DNA from: Clostridia bacterium
Lineage (GTDB): Bacteria > Bacillota > Clostridia > Christensenellales > HGM11417
Reading direction: 5' to 3'
Assembly: GCA_017407365.1 (NCBI GenBank)
Contig: JAFQWR010000084.1
Coordinates: 1-10,180, forward strand
DNA: 10,180 nucleotides
How positions within the stretch are numbered: the stretch's first letter is position 1; each line of letters starts with the position of its first letter. The translations under genes and the position numbers were made by a program. Shown here in pieces: positions 6,722-10,180 of this stretch. The notes beneath the pieces are model-generated. The model was not told the origin of the DNA, did no database searches, and worked only from the letters and a program-made list of their open reading frames with translations.

Positions 6722-7016
6722 AAAGCAAGCAGGCGAGGAGGGTGCTGTATTGCATTTTACCCTTCCGCTACCTGCAATTTGGAAAAAATATTGGATTGTA
6801 TGCGTTTTCTGCTGTTTCAAAAAGCAAGCAGGCGAGGAGGGTGCCGTATTGCATTTTACCCTTCCGCCACCTGCAATTCGGGAAAAATATGGGATTGTAT
6901 GCGTTTCTGCTGTTTCAAAAAGCAAGCAGGCAAGGAGGGTGCTGTATTGCATTTTACCCTTCCGCTACCTGCAATTTGGAAAAAATATTGGATTGTATGC
7001 AGTTTTTGCTATCAAA
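6722..7016. repeat. Three tandem copies of a 98-99 bp non-coding repeat
   Basis: Units start at 6722, 6821 and 6919, each with AAAGCAAGCAGGC. Copies 1 and 3 are closest; copy 2 has several T-to-C changes and a 1-nt deletion. The last 20 bases of copy 3 are diverged. The period changes from 99 to 98, so a protein repeat would lose frame. Each unit can fold: GCAGG pairs with CCTGC and GGAGGGT with ACCCTTC around a 15-nt loop, and ATTGCA/TGCAAT form an alternative inverted repeat. In minus-strand RNA the hairpin is followed by TTGCTTTTTG in copies 2 and 3, which is terminator-like. There is no unique spacer between units, so it is not CRISPR. Confidence 0.9.
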
Positions 7017-7061
7017 AGGAAAAAAGATAAAATAAAATCTGCTTTTTCGTATAGCACAACA

Positions 7062-7075
7062 AAAACGGCTTATAT
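7062..7075. repeat. Isolated end of the palindromic repeat next to the yyaC stop
   Basis: AAAACGGCTTATAT is the exact reverse complement of the right end of the complete element at 1248-1261 minus its outermost base. It lies 1 nt from the yyaC stop codon (7077-7079). No other part of the element is recognisable nearby, so it is a fragment. Confidence 0.5.
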
Positions 7076-7076
7076 T

Positions 7077-7664
7077 TTAACCGTGAGGCGAAGAGGCGCG
7101 CGCGGGGGCAAGGCTACACCCCAAGGCAACGCGCTGAGAAAAGCGACGGCTGATGGCTGAGTTGATGCCCTCTGCAATTGCTTCGGCAAGCGGAATTACC
7201 CTGCCGAGGGAGGTAGAGAAAAGCCGTTCGTTGTTTCTTCCACCGCTGTTTACCACGGCAGTGATGGAGTAATCGCCCACACACGGCAGACCTCTTTCGA
7301 ACGCACTGCCCGGCTTTAAGCCCACGCTCCGAAGGCGTATCAGTCCGATATCCGAGGGCGAGGAAAGTGCGGCGTCTACCGCAAGCACGGGCGCATTTGG
7401 GTGCGCACGGCGGATGAAGGCGCTTGCCTGCTCCACGTTTTTGGCGGTGACGGGCGCGCGCATGGTGCCGTACACGAAGGCAGGCACCCGATGACGGACG
7501 GTCAGAAGGTGACCTATCAGCGGTCCAAGACAGTCTCCCGTAATTTTGTCACTGCCCACACACAACACCACGGGCGCCACGGCTTGGGCACCAAGCAAAG
7601 TAAAGAGATGCTCCGATAGCTTTTCTCCTGCGTTTTTGTGCAGAGAATTGACGGTGTATTCCAT
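7077..7664 (-). CDS. yyaC: YyaC family sporulation protein (DUF1256, GPR-like fold)
   Basis: A 195-residue protein of the YyaC/DUF1256 family, found in endospore formers and structurally related to germination protease and hydrogenase-maturation proteases; its exact role in spores is not settled. Visible family features are CVGSDKITGDCLGPLIG at 35-51, the YGTMRAPVTAKN segment at 65-76 (often GTxxxPVHAxN), AVDAALS at 95-101, and GDYSITAVVNSGG at 130-142. The final 20 residues are low in complexity and probably not conserved. The ATG at 7664 has a strong AGGAGG 6 nt upstream. It is preceded by a sigma-F-like promoter, consistent with forespore expression. No other sporulation gene is adjacent; it appears monocistronic, with repeats and a terminator downstream. 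Confidence 0.93.
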   Translation of the reverse strand: MEYTVNSLHKNAGEKLSEHLFTLLGAQAVAPVVLCVGSDKITGDCLGPLIGHLLTVRHRVPAFVYGTMRAPVTAKNVEQASAFIRRAHPNAPVLAVDAALSSPSDIGLIRLRSVGLKPGSAFERGLPCVGDYSITAVVNSGGRNNERLFSTSLGRVIPLAEAIAEGINSAISRRFSQRVALGCSLAPARASSPHG

Positions 7665-7683
7665 TTTGCTCCTCCTATTAAAA

Positions 7684-7696
7684 GGGTAATTTACCC
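7684..7696. promoter_or_regulatory. Palindrome at the predicted yyaC transcription start
   Basis: GGGTAA (7684-7689), one T, then TTACCC (7691-7696): perfect 6-bp arms. It lies between the -10 element (7700-7709) and the ribosome binding site, covering the expected start site. The position suits a repressor operator or a short leader hairpin; the binding protein is unknown. Confidence 0.45.
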
Positions 7697-7699
7697 ACC

Positions 7700-7729
7700 A
7701 ATTATTCCCACGAAAGCGTAAGAATATGC
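7700..7729 (-). promoter_or_regulatory. Sigma-F-type (forespore) promoter of yyaC
   Basis: On the minus strand: -35 GCATA (7725-7729), a 15-nt spacer, and -10 GGGAATAATT (7700-7709). This fits the Bacillus sigma-F consensus GYATA-N15-GGnnAnAHTW at every specified position. Predicted start is near 7692, giving a leader of about 28 nt. Sigma-G recognises a related but distinct pattern, so dual use is possible. Confidence 0.75.
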
Positions 7730-7737
7730 AAAGTGTG

Positions 7738-7833
7738 GTCTTGCTTTTATGGCTTCGGCTTACGCAAAAAAAGGGAATCGGGTCCTGCCGCTGTAAAGGG
7801 TGGCAGGGCCCAACGAAGCCTCATAAGCAAGAC
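7738..7833 (+). other. Nested inverted repeat, possible structured RNA of unknown family
   Basis: The outer arms are GTCTTGCTT (7738-7746) and AAGCAAGAC (7825-7833), 9 perfect pairs. A symmetric 4-nt internal loop (TTAT/TCAT) leads to 7 pairs, GGCTTCG (7751-7757) with CGAAGCC (7814-7820). A 22-nt one-sided A/G-rich bulge (7758-7779) leads to a 10-pair stem GGGTCCTGCC (7780-7789) with GGCAGGGCCC (7802-7811) and a 12-nt loop. One pair is G-T, which suits plus-strand RNA and would be a mismatch in minus-strand RNA. It lies between the yyaC -35 (7729) and the cvpA -35 (7878), so neither gene's main transcript contains it. I do not recognise a family. It could also be a palindromic mobile DNA element. 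Confidence 0.6.
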
Positions 7834-7877
7834 GGCAAAGCGATCTGCCAACGGTTACAAATTACAGGGCTTTATTG

Positions 7878-7906
7878 TTGACAAAAAGGAAAAAGCGTGG
7901 TATACT
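7878..7906 (+). promoter_or_regulatory. Sigma-A promoter of the cvpA-like gene
   Basis: Perfect -35 TTGACA (7878-7883), 17-nt spacer, and -10 TATACT (7901-7906). Predicted start is near 7913, with a leader of about 55 AT-rich nt containing the direct repeat AAAATAATTT (about 7921 and 7944). Confidence 0.9.
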
Positions 7907-7968
7907 ACATAAACAACAGAAAAATAATTTATTAACATAAGGAAAATAATTTAAGGAAGGAAATACTT

Positions 7969-9045
7969 ATGACTATTGCTTTGGTAGACATCATTCTGAT
8001 TGCTTTTGCAGCAATCTTTATGATCATCGGTCTGGTGCGCGGCTTTTTTAAGAGCGTCATCTCTCTGGTTGCAACCGTAGCCGCCGCCATTCTTGCGTGC
8101 CTGTTTGCCGACACGGTAATCGCACTTCTCAACGACACCTTTGATATCACCGTAAAGGTTGGCGGCTTGTTTGAGGAGTGGATCGGCAAAATCACCCCCG
8201 AATTCAACACCGTGATTCCCTCGGTAGAGGAGCTTCCCGCGCTTATTGAATCGCTTGTCACCAAGCTCAGCCTGCCCAACGTGCTTCTGGCACCCATCAC
8301 CAAGGCAATCACCAATGTTGCCACCAGCGCAAACATCGCAGGCAAATCGGTTGCTACGCTGATTGGTCCCATGCTGGCAGGTATGGCAATCAAGGGCGTT
8401 GTGATTCTGGTTCTGTTCCTTTTGATCCGCCTGGTGATTTACCTTGTGGAAACGCTGATCAACAAAACGCTTCTCAAGCTTTCGCTCGTGAAGTTTGCAG
8501 ACCGTGTGCTGGGTATGGCTTTTGGCTTACTGCAAAGCGCGCTTATCGTTCTTCTGGTGTTCACCCTTGTGCCCTACGTGGCAAAGGACCCCGATTCCGC
8601 TTTCCGTCAGCAGATTGAGCAATCGCAGGTGGGCGGCTGGATTTACGAGCACAACCCCATTCCCCGCTGGATTGCAGAGGGATTGGACTTCGAGCAGATT
8701 TTAGATGAAATCCTGCACCCCAACGGCAAGCCCTCTGAGGCTCAGGAATCTGACCTGATCGGCACGTGGAAGATTCAGTCCGTTACCTTTGAGGGAACCA
8801 CCTACGGCCTTGGCTCCTCCCTTCCCGATGGCTCCATCCTTGCCGCAGAATCGCTCACCTTTACCTTTGCGGAGGGTGGCACCGGGCAATACTTCGATGG
8901 CGAAGGCATCTTCGATTTTACCTGGCAGAAAACGGATAGCGGCTACACGCTTACCCCTGCGGATCAGCCCGCAAGAAGCTTCACCTTTACCGCAACCACG
9001 CTCACCGTGCAGGGCGATAATATGACGCACGTGTTCAGCAAATAA
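7969..9045 (+). CDS. CvpA family membrane protein fused to a C-terminal lipocalin-like domain
   Basis: A 358-residue protein. Residues 1-210 match the CvpA (colicin V production) family: a TM pair at about 5-22 and 28-50 with the conserved RGFFK turn (24-28), a soluble segment of about 85 residues, then helices at about 137-162 and 181-203. FADRVLGMAFGLLQS (176-190) is the typical second-half signature. Residues 262-358 form a separate beta-rich domain beginning LIGTWK, with short strands (SLTFTF, GQYFDGEGIFDFTWQ, GYTLTP, SFTFTATTLTV), like small lipocalin-like or DUF4923-type domains. By the positive-inside rule the tail should lie outside the membrane. Ordinary CvpA proteins are about 160-200 residues. 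Start is supported by AAGGAAGG 8 nt upstream. The role of CvpA in Firmicutes is poorly defined; the second domain suggests binding of a small hydrophobic ligand or an envelope component. Confidence 0.88.
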   Translation: MTIALVDIILIAFAAIFMIIGLVRGFFKSVISLVATVAAAILACLFADTVIALLNDTFDITVKVGGLFEEWIGKITPEFNTVIPSVEELPALIESLVTKLSLPNVLLAPITKAITNVATSANIAGKSVATLIGPMLAGMAIKGVVILVLFLLIRLVIYLVETLINKTLLKLSLVKFADRVLGMAFGLLQSALIVLLVFTLVPYVAKDPDSAFRQQIEQSQVGGWIYEHNPIPRWIAEGLDFEQILDEILHPNGKPSEAQESDLIGTWKIQSVTFEGTTYGLGSSLPDGSILAAESLTFTFAEGGTGQYFDGEGIFDFTWQKTDSGYTLTPADQPARSFTFTATTLTVQGDNMTHVFSK

Positions 9046-9065
9046 CGCATCACGAAAAGCTTTCA

Positions 9066-9108
9066 GGGCAGACGGATATTTCCTCTGCCCCTTTCTTTGC
9101 CCTTTTTT
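9066..9108 (+). terminator. Terminator of the cvpA-like gene
   Basis: GGGCAGA (9066-9072) pairs with TCTGCCC (9084-9090). The stem continues as GGA/TCC after a one-base bulge, around a TATT loop. The tail CTTTCTTTGCCCTTTTTT is T-rich. It lies 20 nt after the stop codon. Confidence 0.7.
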
Positions 9109-9149
9109 CGGTGATTTGAAGGGCACGCCTCCCCTTGCCGCCATTTCAA

Positions 9150-9244
9150 GCGCTTTTTAAGGCGCACGAAATGTACGCCCTGCGCCACGGCGTCGGTAAA
9201 TTCAGATGGCAGTCCACCCTTTATCTGCGCTTTTTAAGGCGCAC
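9150..9244. repeat. Pair of 18-bp direct repeats in the cvpA/LRR intergenic region
   Basis: GCGCTTTTTAAGGCGCAC occurs at 9150-9167 and again, identical, at 9227-9244, a 77-bp period. Each copy can form a short GCGC/GCGC hairpin. The DNA between the copies shows no gene. The rest of the 336-nt gene-free stretch (9046-9381) holds the two terminators and short GC-rich hairpins such as GCGCC-GGCGC just beyond the LRR stop codon. Confidence 0.6.
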
Positions 9245-9274
9245 GCTTGCCTGTTTACATACACGTACTGCAAT

Positions 9275-9321
9275 AAAAAAAGATAGCAAATCGGTCAGCC
9301 GAAATGCTATCTCTTTTTTTT
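9275..9321. terminator. Bidirectional terminator between convergent genes
   Basis: AGATAGCA (9281-9288) pairs with TGCTATCT (9305-9312), with an inner CGG/CCG pairing. An A-run (9275-9281) precedes it and a T-run (9314-9321) follows, so both orientations have a U-tail. It can end transcripts of the cvpA-like gene (plus) and of the LRR gene (minus). Confidence 0.88.
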
Positions 9322-9381
9322 GTTTTTTGGGTTATATGCTACCCGACACGCCGCTTTTGATGTGGGGCGCCGCTCGGGCGC

Positions 9382-10038
9382 TTACACCTTTTTGAACCAG
9401 TATTTGTAATACCATTCCTTGATGTAGCTTGCCGCATAAGAGGAATCGGAAAGGTCGGTGTAGGTGCCGTTCTGTGCCTGCCAATCGGCATAGCTCGATG
9501 CGGCATACCAGCCTGTGGGGTCTGCAAAAACGATGTCGGTTAATGCGTCACAGCCCTCGAATACGAAGCCGCTGACAGAGATGACGCTCTTGGGGAGTTC
9601 CACACGGAGCAGATGCACCGCCTTATCAAACGCATAAACGCCGATGGCGGTAACGCCCTCGGGAACAACAAAGTATGCGTCTGTTTTGCCGATGGCGTAT
9701 TGCAGCAGCGTTTTGCCATCCTTGCTATACAGGTTGCCCCTATTAGAGCGATAGGCTGCGTTTGCCTCGGAAACAACGAACTGCTCTACGGCAAAGCAAC
9801 GGTAGAATGCCATTTCGCCAAGCGTGGCAACGCCTGCACCGATGGAAATCGTTTTTGCGCTTCTGCAAAAGCCGAAGGCATCCCTTTCTACCGTGGTGAC
9901 GGAATCGGGAATCGTTATTTCGGTTAAGGAGGAGCAGGCATAAAACGCCCTTTCACGGATGATCTTTACCGTATTGGGAATGACAAGGGTTTTCAGATTG
10001 CTGCAATAGCTGAACACATGGTACTCTAATACTGCCAT
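9382..10038 (-). CDS. BspA-like leucine-rich-repeat protein, C-terminal part (5' end uncertain)
   Basis: The 218-residue frame is made of BspA/LRR_5-type repeats with the pattern AF..CSSL..I.IP.SV..I. Clear units are at 1-24, 25-47, 48-70, 71-90, 122-145 and 146-170, with an interruption (91-121, including NLYSKDGKTLLQY) that is common in this family. It ends in a GW...YxxxYYxYW-type tail (176-214), also typical, so the C-terminus is intact. Such proteins are usually secreted surface adhesins or binding proteins. This frame has no signal peptide, begins inside a repeat, and has no ribosome binding site near the ATG at 10038. It overlaps a minus-strand frame from upstream by 13 nt. It may be a truncated gene, or the end of a longer gene broken by a -1 frameshift or sequencing error. 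The shared terminator at 9275-9321 lies downstream. Confidence 0.75.
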   Translation of the reverse strand: MAVLEYHVFSYCSNLKTLVIPNTVKIIRERAFYACSSLTEITIPDSVTTVERDAFGFCRSAKTISIGAGVATLGEMAFYRCFAVEQFVVSEANAAYRSNRGNLYSKDGKTLLQYAIGKTDAYFVVPEGVTAIGVYAFDKAVHLLRVELPKSVISVSGFVFEGCDALTDIVFADPTGWYAASSYADWQAQNGTYTDLSDSSYAASYIKEWYYKYWFKKV

Positions 10039-10180
10039 ACCGATAACGATACCGAATTTACATCCCCTACGGTAGAGTCTTCTCCCGTAGGATTTGCGGT
10101 GGTTTTCTTCGATATGCCGTTTTTGAACATATCCAACTTGATATTTACGGAAATCTCAACTCTGTCACGGAAAATATCAA
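10026..10180 (-). CDS. Partial reading frame entering from the right edge
   Basis: From about 10178 to the TAG at 10026-10028, a minus-strand frame is open for 50 codons with ordinary codon use. It contains the segments VEISVNIKLDMFKNG and TTANPTGEDSTVGDVNSVS. I do not recognise the protein. It ends 13 nt inside the LRR frame, which is in a different phase. Either it is the C-terminus of a separate upstream gene, or it is the N-terminal side of the LRR gene before a frameshift; the latter would explain why the LRR frame lacks its own start signals. Beyond the window edge nothing can be said. Confidence 0.45.
   Translation of the reverse strand, partial: DIFRDRVEISVNIKLDMFKNGISKKTTANPTGEDSTVGDVNSVSLSVWQY

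Noticed and set aside
6722..7016. CRISPR array
   Set aside because: The units follow each other directly with no unique spacers, and they are far longer than CRISPR repeats.
6627..7160. Plus- and minus-strand frames across the tandem repeats encoding repeated peptides
   Set aside because: The repeat period changes from 99 to 98, so the peptide repeat loses frame. There is no start signal and the peptides resemble nothing known.
7738..7833. 6S RNA, SRP RNA, tmRNA or c-di-GMP riboswitch
   Set aside because: It is too short and lacks the central symmetric bubble of 6S, the GGAA-loop core of SRP RNA, a tRNA-like end, and the conserved riboswitch core. It also ends upstream of the cvpA promoter, so it cannot be that gene's leader.
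8701..9144. Minus-strand frame over the lipocalin-like domain
   Set aside because: It is a shadow of the cvpA-like gene, whose reading frame, promoter and ribosome binding site are all clear.
9135..9395. 86-codon plus-strand frame in the cvpA/LRR intergenic region
   Set aside because: It spans the bidirectional terminator and the 18-bp repeats, has no ribosome binding site, and has no recognisable product.

Overview
The window looks like chromosome from an uncultured, probably gut-dwelling, spore-forming member of the Clostridia (Firmicutes). The evidence is a yyaC-type sporulation gene behind a sigma-F-like promoter, AGGAGG-type ribosome binding sites, a CvpA protein, and a BspA-like leucine-rich-repeat protein. 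The finer placement (Oscillospirales-like) is a guess from general gene style. I see no rRNA, tRNA, CRISPR array or complete insertion sequence.

Layout. Positions 1-91 hold a hairpin terminator. A minus-strand ZIP metal transporter follows (92-850). A gene-free stretch (851-1258) is packed with copies of a small palindromic repeat. The one complete copy (1140-1261) has 12-bp terminal inverted repeats, and one of them contains the mnmE stop codon. A five-gene minus-strand block runs from 6533 down to 1259: SGNH hydrolase, condensation-fold acyltransferase with a long basic N-terminal extension, zinc-ribbon six-helix membrane protein (DUF6320-like), deoC, mnmE. A good sigma-A-type promoter lies just upstream of the block (6615-6642). 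Positions 6546-7076 are non-coding: that promoter, a bidirectional terminator, three tandem copies of a 98-99 bp repeat, and a fragment of the palindromic repeat end. Then comes yyaC (minus, 7077-7664) with a near-perfect sigma-F promoter and a palindrome at the predicted transcription start. Between yyaC and the divergent cvpA-like gene sits a nested inverted repeat of about 96 bp that may be a structured RNA. The cvpA-like gene (7969-9045, plus) has its own sigma-A promoter and carries an unusual C-terminal lipocalin-like domain. It converges on a BspA-like LRR gene (minus, 9382-10038), with a shared bidirectional terminator between them. The LRR reading frame has no signal peptide and no ribosome binding site, and it overlaps an upstream frame running off the window, so it may be a 5'-truncated or frameshifted gene.

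How the genes work together. The SGNH hydrolase and acyltransferase are 5 nt apart and probably translationally coupled. With the zinc-ribbon membrane protein they form a plausible acyl-transfer/deacylation module of unknown substrate. deoC (deoxyribose-phosphate catabolism) and mnmE (tRNA wobble-uridine modification) look like passengers at the end of the block. mnmE is not next to mnmG here. yyaC belongs to forespore development. The most distinctive features are the nested inverted repeat at 7738-7833, the tandem repeats at 6722-7016, the small mobile repeat family, and the CvpA-lipocalin fusion.
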